From Pelagibacteraceae bacterium AG-359-O02 (GTDB lineage: Bacteria; Pseudomonadota; Alphaproteobacteria; Pelagibacterales; Pelagibacteraceae), in contig QCEU01000002.1 of NCBI GenBank assembly GCA_003280485.1, positions 1-64,000 of the forward strand: 64,000 nucleotides of DNA. The letters are read 5' to 3'. Under the pieces are notes generated by a model, which was not told the origin of the DNA, made no database searches, and saw nothing but the letters and a program-made list of their open reading frames with translations. Positions within the stretch are counted from its first letter, which is position 1; each line of letters starts with the position of its first letter. The translations under genes and the position numbers were made by a program. This document shows, piece by piece, positions 1-8,890 of the stretch.

Positions 1-925
1 AAAACGATACAATGCAAATATTGATGCTGAAAGAATTTTGATTATGCCAGGTGGTAAGCCTACAATGAGTTATGCAATTCAATGTTTTGGTGAACCAGGA
101 GCAGAAATAATTCATCCTACACCTGCCTTCCCAATTTATGAGTCAATGATAAATTATACTGGTTCAACACCAGTACCATACGATCTTACTGAAGACAAAG
201 ATCTTAAATTTGATCCAGATAAAATATTATCTTTAATTAATGATAAAACTAGATTGTTAATTTTAATAAACCCAAATAACCCAACGGGGAGTTTTGTTGA
301 AAAACCAGTGGTAGATTATTTTGCTAAAGAGTTAGAAAAACATCCTCATGTTACAATCTTAAGCGATGAAATCTATAGTAGACAAATTTTTGACTACAAA
401 GAAATGCCATCATTTTTTCATTATGAAAATTTAAGAGATAGATTAATTGTATTAGAAGGTTGGAGTAAAGCATATTCAATGACTGGATGGAGATTAGGTT
501 GGAGTTTTTGGCCGAAAGAACTAGTTGAGCATGTGAATAAATTATTAATCAACAGTGTATCTTGTGTAAATGCAGCAGCGCAATTTGCTGGTATAGCTGC
601 ATTGGATGGACCAGATGATTCAATTAAAGATATGTTAGATAAGTTTACTTTAAGAAGAAATTTAATTCATAAAGGTTTAAATGATTTACCAGGAATAGAA
701 TGCAGTCTTCCAGGTGGAGCTTTTTATGCATTTCCAAATGTAAAAGGTACTGGAATGACAGGTGCAGAATTTTGTAAAAAAGCAATGCATGAAGCAGGTG
801 TAGCAATTGTACCTGGAACAGCATTTGGACAAACTTGCCAAGACTACGTAAGATTTAGTTTTGCCGCATCTAGAGATAACATACAGCAGGCCTTAGAAAA
901 TATAGGCAAGATGCTTTCTAAATAG
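1..925 (+). CDS. Class I/II PLP aminotransferase, 5' end cut by window
   Basis: This is the C-terminal part of a fold-type I aminotransferase of the aspartate aminotransferase family, which moves an amino group between an amino acid and a 2-oxo acid using PLP. The reading frame is open from base 2, so the true start lies upstream of the window. Visible motifs are NPNNPTG, then SDEIYS (the Asp contacting the PLP pyridine nitrogen), then GWSKAYSMTGWRLGW with the Schiff-base lysine, and near the end YVRFSFAA, which holds the substrate-carboxylate arginine. The next three genes act on 2-hydroxy acids or alcohols, so a role in glyoxylate or 2-oxo-acid amination is plausible, but the substrate cannot be read from the sequence. 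Confidence 0.85.
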   Translation, partial: KRYNANIDAERILIMPGGKPTMSYAIQCFGEPGAEIIHPTPAFPIYESMINYTGSTPVPYDLTEDKDLKFDPDKILSLINDKTRLLILINPNNPTGSFVEKPVVDYFAKELEKHPHVTILSDEIYSRQIFDYKEMPSFFHYENLRDRLIVLEGWSKAYSMTGWRLGWSFWPKELVEHVNKLLINSVSCVNAAAQFAGIAALDGPDDSIKDMLDKFTLRRNLIHKGLNDLPGIECSLPGGAFYAFPNVKGTGMTGAEFCKKAMHEAGVAIVPGTAFGQTCQDYVRFSFAASRDNIQQALENIGKMLSK

Positions 926-962
926 GCTATATTTTTAAAAGATTTTTCTGTAATATTTACTT

Positions 963-2336
963 ATGAATGAGATTGTACAAACAGAATTGAAAAAAATATT
1001 TAATGGAAGATTTTCAACCTCAGAGTCCACTCGAGCAAATTATGCAAGAGGTGAAGATACGTATGATCCAATTCTTTCAAAAGCTGTAGTATTTCCAGAA
1101 ACAAATGAGGAAGTTTCTCAATTATTAAAACTATGTAACGAACACAAAATACCAGTAGTTCCATTTGGTACAGGCACTTCTTTAGAAGGTCACGTTGTGG
1201 GAAATCAAAACGGTATTACTATTTCTCTTGAAAAAATGAATAAGGTTTTAAGTGTCAATGCTGAGGACTTTGATTGTAGAGTTCAAGCAAATGTCACAAG
1301 AAAGCAATTAAATGAATATTTAAGAGAGGACGGAGTATTTTTTCCAATTGATCCAGGAGCAGATGCTGCTCTTGGTGGAATGGCAGCAACATCAGCTTCA
1401 GGGACAATGGCAGTTAAATATGGAACAATGAGAACTGTAATATCAGGTCTTACAGTTGTTCTTCCAAACGGAGATATTATTAAAACAGGAGCTAGAACAA
1501 AAAAAACTTCTGCTGGATATAATCTCACAAATTTATTTATAGGTTCAGAGGGAACACTTGGAATCATTACTGAAGTACAATTAAGATTATCACCCATACC
1601 TGAAAGCATTATGAGTGCAGTTTGTTATTTTCCAGATTTAGACTCTGCAGTTAAAGCATCTCAAGAAGTTATCCAATATGGTGTTCCGATTGCAAGAATT
1701 GAAATGCTTAATAAAGATCAAATGGAAATTAGTATTAAATATTCAAAATTAGATAACATAAAAGCTTCACCTACTCTATTTTTTGAATTTCATGGAAGTG
1801 AAGCATCAAATAATGAAAATATTGGAATTGTAGAAGAAATTTCAAAAAGTAATGGTGGAAGTGATTTTCAATGGGCATCTTCTCCCGAAGAGCAAAAAAA
1901 ATTATGGAAAGCAAGACATGATGTTTACTATTCTGTTAAAGCTTTGGGAAATGATATGAAAGTTTATTCTACAGACGTATGTGTGCCAATTTCAAGATTA
2001 GTTGAGTGTATTTCATGGGCAGAAAAAGAAGTTCAAAAACTGGGGCTAACTGCTCCAATGGTAGGTCATGTTGGTGATGGAAATTTTCATTCTATAGTTC
2101 TTTATGATCCAGATGACGAAGATAAACAAAAAAGAATAAGACAATATAGTGATGATTTAATAAATAAAGCACTTGAACTTGAAGGAACTATAACTGGAGA
2201 ACATGGTATAGGGCTTCAAAAAAAACATTACTTACTTAGAGAACATCCAGATAACGTACCTGTTATGAAATCTATTAAACGATCAATAGATGTAAATAAT
2301 ATAATGAATCCTGGTAAAATATTCGATTTAAATTAA
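963..2336 (+). CDS. FAD-binding 2-hydroxyacid oxidase (GlcD/D-lactate dehydrogenase family)
   Basis: A 457-residue flavoprotein of the VAO/PCMH type that oxidises a 2-hydroxy acid such as D-lactate, glycolate or D-2-hydroxyglutarate to the 2-oxo acid and passes electrons to the respiratory chain. The N-terminal FAD domain shows PFGTGTSLEGH near residue 66 and a Gly/Ala-rich FAD loop (GGMAATSASGT). The C-terminal domain shows HVGDGNFH near residue 370 and GEHGIGLQKKH near 412, which are typical of GlcD and LDHD. No signal peptide or transmembrane helix is evident. It lies 37 bp after the aminotransferase and 9 bp before a hydroxyacid dehydrogenase. GlcE and GlcF subunits are not adjacent, which favours a single-subunit enzyme; the substrate is not determined. 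Confidence 0.85.
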   Translation: MNEIVQTELKKIFNGRFSTSESTRANYARGEDTYDPILSKAVVFPETNEEVSQLLKLCNEHKIPVVPFGTGTSLEGHVVGNQNGITISLEKMNKVLSVNAEDFDCRVQANVTRKQLNEYLREDGVFFPIDPGADAALGGMAATSASGTMAVKYGTMRTVISGLTVVLPNGDIIKTGARTKKTSAGYNLTNLFIGSEGTLGIITEVQLRLSPIPESIMSAVCYFPDLDSAVKASQEVIQYGVPIARIEMLNKDQMEISIKYSKLDNIKASPTLFFEFHGSEASNNENIGIVEEISKSNGGSDFQWASSPEEQKKLWKARHDVYYSVKALGNDMKVYSTDVCVPISRLVECISWAEKEVQKLGLTAPMVGHVGDGNFHSIVLYDPDDEDKQKRIRQYSDDLINKALELEGTITGEHGIGLQKKHYLLREHPDNVPVMKSIKRSIDVNNIMNPGKIFDLN

Positions 2337-2345
2337 TCTAACTTA

Positions 2346-3299
2346 ATGAAAAAAATATTGGTCACGAGAAGATTGCTAAGACCTTGTGAGGAAAAAGCAA
2401 AAGAGATTTTTGATGCAAATTTAAATCTTAACGATGAACTATATTCACAAAAAAAATTAATTGAAATGAGCGAAGGCTGTGATGGTATACTATCGGCTTT
2501 AACTGATAAGCTTGATGCTGATACAATCAATAAATTACCAGACTCTGTTAAAATACTTTCTAACTTTGCAGTTGGATTTGGAAATATTGATTTAGAAGCA
2601 GCAAAAATAAGGGGAATAGCTGTAACTAACACCCCAGATGTTTTAACTGATGCAACAGCAGAAATTGGAGTTCTTTTAATTCTTGGTGCTTGTAGAAGAG
2701 CTTCAGAGGGAATTGAAAGAGCTAGAGAAGGCGGATGGATTTGGTCAGCAGATTTATTAATTGGAAAACAATTAACAGGTACAAGGCTAGGTATATTAGG
2801 TATGGGAAGAATAGGACAAAAAATTGCAAAAGTTGCTAAATCCCTTGGAATGATAATTCATTATCATAACAGATCAAAACTTAGTGAGGAAAAAGAACAA
2901 GGTGCAATTTATCATGATAATTTAAAAGATCTTCTATCTGTATCAGATGTGTTATCTGTATGTTGTCCAGCATCAAAAGAGACAATTGATATGATTAATA
3001 AAGACACAATCGAATACCTACCAAAAGGCGCAGTGGTTACTAATGTTGCAAGAGGAGATATAATTGAAGATGAGGCAATGGTTGATGCACTGGATAGAAG
3101 AAAAGTTTATGCAGTTGGGTTAGATGTTTATAAAAATGAGCCAAACCTAAACAAAGGTTATTACAAACATAAAAGTGCGTTTATACTTCCTCATTTAGGC
3201 AGTGCTACAAAGGAAACTAGAACAGCTATGGCCAATCTAGCTATCGATAACTTGGATGAATACTTCAAAACTGGACACTGCAAAAACAAAGTTAACTAA
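2346..3299 (+). CDS. NAD(P)-dependent D-isomer-specific 2-hydroxyacid dehydrogenase (glyoxylate reductase-like)
   Basis: A 317-residue member of the D-2-hydroxyacid dehydrogenase family, which interconverts 2-oxo acids such as glyoxylate or hydroxypyruvate with D-2-hydroxy acids. The Rossmann motif GMGRIG is near residue 152. The catalytic triad is recognisable: Arg in NVARGD (about 236), Glu in KNEP (about 265) and His in LPHLG (about 282). The length is normal for GyaR/GhrB-type enzymes. It starts 9 bp after the flavin oxidase stop and is followed by a probable terminator, so it likely closes the first operon. Together with the oxidase it could cycle glycolate/glyoxylate or lactate/pyruvate. 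Confidence 0.85.
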   Translation: MKKILVTRRLLRPCEEKAKEIFDANLNLNDELYSQKKLIEMSEGCDGILSALTDKLDADTINKLPDSVKILSNFAVGFGNIDLEAAKIRGIAVTNTPDVLTDATAEIGVLLILGACRRASEGIERAREGGWIWSADLLIGKQLTGTRLGILGMGRIGQKIAKVAKSLGMIIHYHNRSKLSEEKEQGAIYHDNLKDLLSVSDVLSVCCPASKETIDMINKDTIEYLPKGAVVTNVARGDIIEDEAMVDALDRRKVYAVGLDVYKNEPNLNKGYYKHKSAFILPHLGSATKETRTAMANLAIDNLDEYFKTGHCKNKVN

Positions 3300-3342
3300 C
3301 AATCTCAAGTTGTACTCTTTAATTCCTGTGACAAAAAAAAGG

Positions 3343-3365
3343 TATGTCATCTAGACATATTTTTT
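3343..3365 (+). terminator. Probable intrinsic terminator after the hydroxyacid dehydrogenase
   Basis: TATGTC and GACATA form a 6-bp stem around the loop ATCTA, followed directly by six T and preceded by an A-tract at 3333-3340 that would extend the pairing. The stem is short and A/T-rich, so strength is uncertain. It sits in the 113-bp gap between the hydroxyacid dehydrogenase and the alcohol dehydrogenase. Confidence 0.55.
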
Positions 3366-3412
3366 GATTCAATCTACAATTTAAAAATAAATTTTTAATT
3401 GAGAGGAATAAA

Positions 3413-4474
3413 ATGAAAGCTCAGGTTTTGCACAAGTATGATCCAGAAATGAAAGAAGAAGTTTGGGTCACAGAACAAGAAATGCCAGATCCAAAATTAG
3501 AAAAATCATCAGATGTAATAGTAAAAATAGGTGCTGCAGGAGTTTGCAGAACAGATTTACATATTATTGAGGGTGTATGGAAACATATTCAAGATCCAGA
3601 TGGAGATTTACTTCCATGTGTTATGGGTCATGAAAATGCTGGTTGGATTGAGGAAGTCGGCAAAGATGTAACAAATTTTAAAAAAGGAGACCCAGTTATT
3701 CTTCATCCTTTAATATCAGGTACTGATGGCACTTGTCTAGATTGCAGAAGAGGTAATGATATGCATGCAGAGGCAGGAGCATTTCCAGGATTGAGTATGA
3801 AAGAAGGAGGTTATTCTGAATTACTAAAAACTAGTGTGAGAAATTTAATTAAAATTCCTAAAATTTTAACCCCAAAAGATGTAGCACCATTTTCAGATGC
3901 TGGACTTACAGCTTATAGAGTTGTTAAAAAAGCAACTAGGCTTTTATTGCCAGGAGATAGTTGTGTAGTTATTGGCGCTGGTGGTTTAGGTCATATTGCA
4001 ATTCAATGCCTGAGAGCAATGTGTGCTGCTCATATTATAATCGTTGAAAAATCCCAAAAAGCACTTGATCATGCAATGTCATTAGGTGGAGATCATGGAG
4101 TATTAATTGATGGTAATGAAGTAGAAAAAGTAAAAGAACTTACCAAAGGAAAGGGTGCTGAGGCTGTCATAGATTTTGTTGGTGAGAAAGGATCAACATC
4201 AATGGGTTTAAATATGACAAGACCTGGAGGTTACTTTTATATTGTAGGATATGGTGAAGAAATTAAAATTCTTGCAGTAGATGTGATTTTTACTGAGAGA
4301 AATATTATAGGAAATTTAGTAGGAACGTGGTCTGAATTATATGAACTAATGGAGTTGGCTGACAAGGGGTTGGTCAAACTTTCAATGGCTGAATATAGAT
4401 TAGACGATGCTAACAAAGCGCTACATGATCTTAATGATGGAAAAGTCAAAGGTCGTGCAGTGTTAGTTCCATAA
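3413..4474 (+). CDS. Zinc-dependent medium-chain alcohol dehydrogenase
   Basis: A 353-residue MDR-superfamily NAD(P)-dependent dehydrogenase oxidising an alcohol or polyol to an aldehyde or ketone. Catalytic-zinc ligands are visible in GVCRTD (Cys near 45) and GHENAG (His near 72). The nucleotide fold is marked by GAGGLG near residue 188. The structural-zinc lobe is degenerate: in GTCLDCRRG followed by NDMHAE only two of the usual four cysteines remain. A good Shine-Dalgarno GAGAGG (3401-3406) lies 6 bases before the ATG, supporting this start. It is 23 bp upstream of an ABC importer binding protein, so it may oxidise the imported alcohol or polyol; this is inference from position only. Confidence 0.85.
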   Translation: MKAQVLHKYDPEMKEEVWVTEQEMPDPKLEKSSDVIVKIGAAGVCRTDLHIIEGVWKHIQDPDGDLLPCVMGHENAGWIEEVGKDVTNFKKGDPVILHPLISGTDGTCLDCRRGNDMHAEAGAFPGLSMKEGGYSELLKTSVRNLIKIPKILTPKDVAPFSDAGLTAYRVVKKATRLLLPGDSCVVIGAGGLGHIAIQCLRAMCAAHIIIVEKSQKALDHAMSLGGDHGVLIDGNEVEKVKELTKGKGAEAVIDFVGEKGSTSMGLNMTRPGGYFYIVGYGEEIKILAVDVIFTERNIIGNLVGTWSELYELMELADKGLVKLSMAEYRLDDANKALHDLNDGKVKGRAVLVP

Positions 4475-4497
4475 ATAACAAAAGAGAGGAAATGAAG

Positions 4498-6033
4498 ATG
4501 AAGACAATAAAAACTTGCGTAACTGCTCTTATATCAGCTTTGTTGGTATTCAGTCCTGTTGCGTATGCTGATAAGTGGAGTGATCAATTTCCACATATCA
4601 AAACTACTGGGGATATTCCCGGTGAGTGTTCTTACGAGTCAATGTCAAAAAAAGACTACTCTGGTAAAACACTAAAAATAAATACACATGCTGTGCCAGT
4701 TATGGGTGAGCCAACAGCTCTTCATGCTGAACAGTTTGCTAAGTTAACTGGAGCAAAAGTTGATGTAACTCACACACCAGCTGGAGATCTATATGCAAAA
4801 GCTATGGTTCCTTTCCAAGCAGGTCAAGCTCCATATGATATCGTATTTGGATTTTCTAATTTCATTAATGATTGGAGAAGATACTTAGAACCAGTTCCAA
4901 AAAAATATGTTGAAATGAAACAAATGCAGGACGTTACCCCATCGCACATTGGTGTAGCATCTTGGGATGGTGTTATGTATCAGTTTCCGGTTGATGGAGA
5001 CAGACATTATCTAAAATATAGAAAAGATGTAATTGATAATCCTGAGTACCAAAAACAATATAAGGAAGCTACTGGTAAAGAACTAAGAGTTCCACAAACT
5101 TGGAAAGAGTATGGAGAAATGGCAGCTTACTTTAATAATTGGGACTGGGATGGAGATGGAGAGAAAGAATACGGATCTGCTGAAGTGATGAAAAAAGACG
5201 ATCTAATGTATGCTGCTTTCTATTCAAGATCTGCTGCTTACTCAAAAAATCCTAAAACACCAGGTGGTTTTTTCTTTGATCTAGAAACAATGACTCCACT
5301 TATTAATAATCCAGGATTTGTTGAAGCTTTAACTGACTGGGTTGCTGCTACCAAATACGTTCCACCAGGAGGAATTAACTTCGGTCTAGGTGATGAAATT
5401 GGATCATTTGGTGGTGGACAAACTTTATTTAGTTTTTCATGGGATGATGCATTTGTTGCAGCTATGCAACCTGACAGCCCAATTAACAATAAAGTTGGTG
5501 CTGCACAATTACCAGGTGCTATGAAAGTTTGGAATAGAAAATCTAATTCTTGGGATGAAGGTTTTAACCAAGCTCCTTTCTTCGTATGGGGATGGGCAGT
5601 TGGTGTAGCTAAGAAAAGTAAAGAGAAAGAAATGGCATTTGACTATTTGTGTTTCTTTGCTAACGAGGCAAATCACCAAGCTGATATAGGAATTGGTAGA
5701 TTTGGAGTAAACCCATTTAGAAATGACGATTTTAAAGCTGAAGTTTGGACGCAGATCGGTTGGGATAAAGATATTGCTGAGTCTTATGTAGATACTCTTG
5801 CAAAAATGGAAGAAAGTAAAAATAGAGTTTTTCCATTAAGAGTTCCAGGCACATTTGAGTTTAATGCTGCACTAGCAACTGCTGCTGCAAAAGCTTTAGC
5901 CGGACAATTATCACCACAAGCTGCTTTAGATGAAGCTGCTAAACAGTGGAATGATATACTTAATAGAGTAGGAAAAGATAACGTAAGAAAAGCTTACTCT
6001 GTTGGTGTAGCAATGGAAGATAATAAGCTTTAA
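4498..6033 (+). CDS. ABC importer periplasmic substrate-binding protein (sugar/polyol type)
   Basis: A solute-binding protein of about 511 residues for the ABC importer encoded downstream; it captures substrate in the periplasm. A Sec signal peptide (Lys-rich start, hydrophobic core, probable cut after VAYA before DKW) is clear. The mature protein has the composition and length of a family-1 carbohydrate binding protein and contains an acidic DWDGDGEKE loop near residue 213 that resembles a calcium site. ATG also occurs at 4492, but the Shine-Dalgarno GAGAGGA (4484-4490) is 7 bases from the ATG at 4498 and only 1 base from that at 4492, so I chose 4498. The adjacent ATPases are GlpS/GlpT-like, which makes glycerol or a related polyol a candidate substrate. 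Confidence 0.85.
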   Translation: MKTIKTCVTALISALLVFSPVAYADKWSDQFPHIKTTGDIPGECSYESMSKKDYSGKTLKINTHAVPVMGEPTALHAEQFAKLTGAKVDVTHTPAGDLYAKAMVPFQAGQAPYDIVFGFSNFINDWRRYLEPVPKKYVEMKQMQDVTPSHIGVASWDGVMYQFPVDGDRHYLKYRKDVIDNPEYQKQYKEATGKELRVPQTWKEYGEMAAYFNNWDWDGDGEKEYGSAEVMKKDDLMYAAFYSRSAAYSKNPKTPGGFFFDLETMTPLINNPGFVEALTDWVAATKYVPPGGINFGLGDEIGSFGGGQTLFSFSWDDAFVAAMQPDSPINNKVGAAQLPGAMKVWNRKSNSWDEGFNQAPFFVWGWAVGVAKKSKEKEMAFDYLCFFANEANHQADIGIGRFGVNPFRNDDFKAEVWTQIGWDKDIAESYVDTLAKMEESKNRVFPLRVPGTFEFNAALATAAAKALAGQLSPQAALDEAAKQWNDILNRVGKDNVRKAYSVGVAMEDNKL

Positions 6034-6042
6034 AAATACTTA

Positions 6043-6069
6043 TTGTGGCCGTCAACTCGACGGCCACAA
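6043..6069 (+). promoter_or_regulatory. GC-rich stem-loop between binding protein and permease genes
   Basis: A perfect 11-bp inverted repeat (6043-6053 with 6059-6069, core GTGGCCGTC) closes a 5-base loop AACTC. There is no T-run after it, so it is not a classic terminator. In ABC importer operons such intercistronic hairpins often protect the 3' end of the binding-protein mRNA and lower expression of the permeases; that role is inferred here from position. Confidence 0.7.
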
Positions 6070-6096
6070 ATTAAATAAATCCAAAAAACTATATTT

Positions 6097-6963
6097 ATGA
6101 ATTTTAAGCACAAGTTTGTTTTTTTATTTCCAGGTTTATTTGTGCTAATAGGAATACTTATATTTCCTATCATTTTTACAATAAGATTAAGTTTGTCGGG
6201 ATGGAATAGTTATACGCCTGAAATGAATTTTATTGGGATAACAAACTATATAAGACTATTTACAGATGACCCAAGATTTTGGGAATCTTTTTTTAGATTA
6301 AGTTTTTTATCCGTAACAACAGTTATACTTCAATATGTAATAGGTTTTGCATTAGCTCTTATGGTTTGGAGAGAAATAAAATTTAAAAGGTTTTTTAGAG
6401 TAATTTTCTTGATTCCAATGATGACTACGCCAGTTATTATGACAGTAATTTGGAGAACTTTTTTCCATGAGTCTCTAGGGCCAGTAAATGACCTTTTAGG
6501 AAATATAGGGGTTAAACCCATTTTATGGCTTAGTGATCCAGTTATAGCTAAGTTTACTGTAATTATCGTTGAAGTATGGCAATGGACGCCATTTATGTTT
6601 TTATTACTACTTGCTGGACTATTATCTCTTCCAAAGGAACCTTTTTTAGCTGCTGCAATTGACGGAGCAAGTCCTTTTAGAAAGTTTGTTTATGTTACAT
6701 TTCCATTAATGGCACCTATTTCAATTGGTGCAATTATCATAAGATTAATTGAGGCCTCAAAAATAATGGATACTGTTTTTGTTTTGACATCTGGAGGACC
6801 TGGAACCGCAACAGAAACTTCAAGTTTTTATATTTATATTAAAGGATTGAGAGAGTTTCAAATGGGTTATGCTGCAACTCTATCTTTCACTTATTTAGTT
6901 ATAATGATCATAAGTCTTACGATCATAGCAAAAGTTTTAACAAAATTAATGATTAAGGAATAA
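6097..6963 (+). CDS. ABC importer permease, first subunit (GlpP-like position)
   Basis: A 288-residue inner-membrane permease of the carbohydrate ABC family (MalF-type) with about six hydrophobic segments. The EAA loop that docks to the ATPase is visible as AAAIDGASPFRKF near residue 184. The gene follows the stem-loop after the binding-protein gene, and its last base is shared with the start of the second permease, so the two are probably translationally coupled. Substrate is unknown; the ATPase partners suggest the glycerol-type GlpSTPQV transporter family known from Rhizobium. Confidence 0.88.
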   Translation: MNFKHKFVFLFPGLFVLIGILIFPIIFTIRLSLSGWNSYTPEMNFIGITNYIRLFTDDPRFWESFFRLSFLSVTTVILQYVIGFALALMVWREIKFKRFFRVIFLIPMMTTPVIMTVIWRTFFHESLGPVNDLLGNIGVKPILWLSDPVIAKFTVIIVEVWQWTPFMFLLLLAGLLSLPKEPFLAAAIDGASPFRKFVYVTFPLMAPISIGAIIIRLIEASKIMDTVFVLTSGGPGTATETSSFYIYIKGLREFQMGYAATLSFTYLVIMIISLTIIAKVLTKLMIKE

Positions 6964-7811
6964 TGCATAAACTTTATACATTTTTAAAATATACATTTAT
7001 TACATTGTGGACTGTATTTATTGTTGCACCTTTTTTGTGGGCTATTTCTACATCTTTTAAAGATTTTCAATCTGTAAATAGTAAGGTTACTTATATTCCA
7101 TGGTTAGATTTTGAACCAACTTTAGAAGGATGGCGTGTATTAGTTAAATCGCCAGCGAGAGGAGGAGTTGATATCGTTGAACCGTACTTTAATAGTATTT
7201 TTGTTACATGCACTGCTAGTTTAATTAGTATTATCCTAGGAACACTTGCTGCATATGCTCTCTCAAGATTTACTTTTAAAGCAGGATTCGTCAGAAATAA
7301 TGATATTACGTTCTTCTTTATATCTCAAAGAATTATGCCACCAATTGTTTTATCGATTCCTTTCTTTATATTTTTAAGTACTATTGGATTATTAGATAGC
7401 TTACTTGGTTTAGTAGTAGTTTACATTGTGTTGCTAATGCCTATTGCTGTTTGGATAATGGTCGACTTTTTTAACAGGGTACCAAAAGAGTTAGATGAGA
7501 CTGCATTGATTGATGGATGTAACCCCTATCAGGCATTTTATAAAGTTGTTCTTCCAAACTCAATTCCAGGATTAATTGTTGCCGGGATGTTTTGTATTAT
7601 ATTTGGTTGGATAGACTTTTTCTTTGCTTTTATTTTAACATTTACCGAAGTGCAGTTGCTACCGGTAAAAGTTGTAGCATTAAACTCATCAATTACTCCA
7701 TGGTGGAGTTTGTCAGCCTCAGCATTAATTTCAGTTGCACCTTTGATCATTGTTGCTTTTGTTGTTGAGAGATATTTATCTAAAGGGAATTTATCTGGAG
7801 CATTAAAATAA
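6963..7811 (+). CDS. ABC importer permease, second subunit (GlpQ-like position)
   Basis: A 282-residue membrane permease of the MalG type that pairs with the preceding subunit. It begins with a transmembrane segment, has a periplasmic loop of roughly 60 residues, and carries the EAA motif as ETALIDGCNPYQAF near residue 179. It shares one base with the preceding gene and one with the following ATPase gene, which is typical of a tightly coupled operon. The symbol glpQ is avoided because it also names an unrelated phosphodiesterase. Confidence 0.88.
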   Translation: MHKLYTFLKYTFITLWTVFIVAPFLWAISTSFKDFQSVNSKVTYIPWLDFEPTLEGWRVLVKSPARGGVDIVEPYFNSIFVTCTASLISIILGTLAAYALSRFTFKAGFVRNNDITFFFISQRIMPPIVLSIPFFIFLSTIGLLDSLLGLVVVYIVLLMPIAVWIMVDFFNRVPKELDETALIDGCNPYQAFYKVVLPNSIPGLIVAGMFCIIFGWIDFFFAFILTFTEVQLLPVKVVALNSSITPWWSLSASALISVAPLIIVAFVVERYLSKGNLSGALK

Positions 7812-8890
7812 TGAATTTAATCGGAAAAAATATTACATACAAACCAGATAACCAGTTCCACTTGAATGATGTATCATTCGATTTCAAAAAAGGAAATCTT
7901 TACACTATTTTAGGGAGAACTTTATCTGGAAAAACGACATTTTTAAAAACAATTGCAGGCTTGCTTAACCCAGATGCTGGAGAATTATTTTTTGAGGACA
8001 AAGATTTTAGCAAAATTCCTGTTTGGGAAAGAAATGTGGCAATGGTTTATCAACAATTTATTAATTACCCTCATCTTAATGTTTATGAGAACATAATTTT
8101 TCCGCTTAAACAAAGAAAACTAAGCGAAGAGCAAATTAAAATGGATGTAGAAGATGCACTTAAGACTGTAGGATTAGTTGGTTTTGAAAATCGTAAAATT
8201 CAAGAATTATCAGGTGGTCAACAGCAAAGAGTAGCCTTAGCCAGGTCTCTTGCAAAGAAGGCAAAGATACTTCTTCTCGATGAACCATTGGTTAATCTTG
8301 ATTATAAGCTAAGAGAGCAATTAAGAGAGGAATTTAAAAGAATATTCTCTGCAGGCCTGTCTCAAGATACAATTTTAATATACTCAACAACTGATCCTCA
8401 GGAAGTAATGGAGTTAAATGGTGAAGTAATAGTATTACACGAGGGTAAAGTTTTACAAAAAGGAGATGCTAAAGAAATATTTGAAAATCCAAAGAACCTT
8501 AGAGTAGCAGAGATCTCAAACGACCCGCCAATGAATATTTTAACAGGTATTAAAAGTTCAGATAAGTTAACCTTCGAAAATATTTCAATAAATCTGCCAG
8601 CATATTTAAAAGATTTAAAGAGTCAAAATTATTATTTCGGAATTAGAGCTTCAGAAATAAAACTTGATAAGGAAGGAGAAGAGTTTGAAATAGAACTTGC
8701 AGAAATAAGTGGTTCAGAAACTTTACTTCATTTAAAAAAAGGAAACTCAAAAGTTATAGCTTTAATTGAAGAAGTTATGAATTTCAAAATTCACGAGAAA
8801 GTAAAAGTGAAATTCAATGAAAATAAATTCTATGTATTCAATAATAATGAAGAATTAGTTTCTTCACCCTATGGAGTTAATAATGGCTAA
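7811..8890 (+). CDS. glpS: ABC importer ATPase, GlpS-like, degenerate H-loop
   Basis: A 359-residue ATPase with a nucleotide-binding domain and a C-terminal regulatory extension. Walker A is GRTLSGKT (35-42), the Q-loop region reads YQQFINYP, the signature is a perfect LSGGQ (133-137), and Walker B ends in LLLDEP. The switch histidine is absent: the expected THD reads TTD, with Thr194 at the His position. The TLSGKT Walker A, QQFINYP and TTD features are those I recognise from GlpS of the Rhizobium glycerol transporter. It should form a heterodimer with the next gene product. Its sequence places the complete LSGGQ at the partner's ATP site. Confidence 0.85.
   Translation: MNLIGKNITYKPDNQFHLNDVSFDFKKGNLYTILGRTLSGKTTFLKTIAGLLNPDAGELFFEDKDFSKIPVWERNVAMVYQQFINYPHLNVYENIIFPLKQRKLSEEQIKMDVEDALKTVGLVGFENRKIQELSGGQQQRVALARSLAKKAKILLLDEPLVNLDYKLREQLREEFKRIFSAGLSQDTILIYSTTDPQEVMELNGEVIVLHEGKVLQKGDAKEIFENPKNLRVAEISNDPPMNILTGIKSSDKLTFENISINLPAYLKDLKSQNYYFGIRASEIKLDKEGEEFEIELAEISGSETLLHLKKGNSKVIALIEEVMNFKIHEKVKVKFNENKFYVFNNNEELVSSPYGVNNG

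Noticed and set aside
1283-1609. Antisense ORFs of 60-140 residues opposite many genes
   Set aside because: They have no recognisable motifs and arise from codon-position bias opposite real genes.
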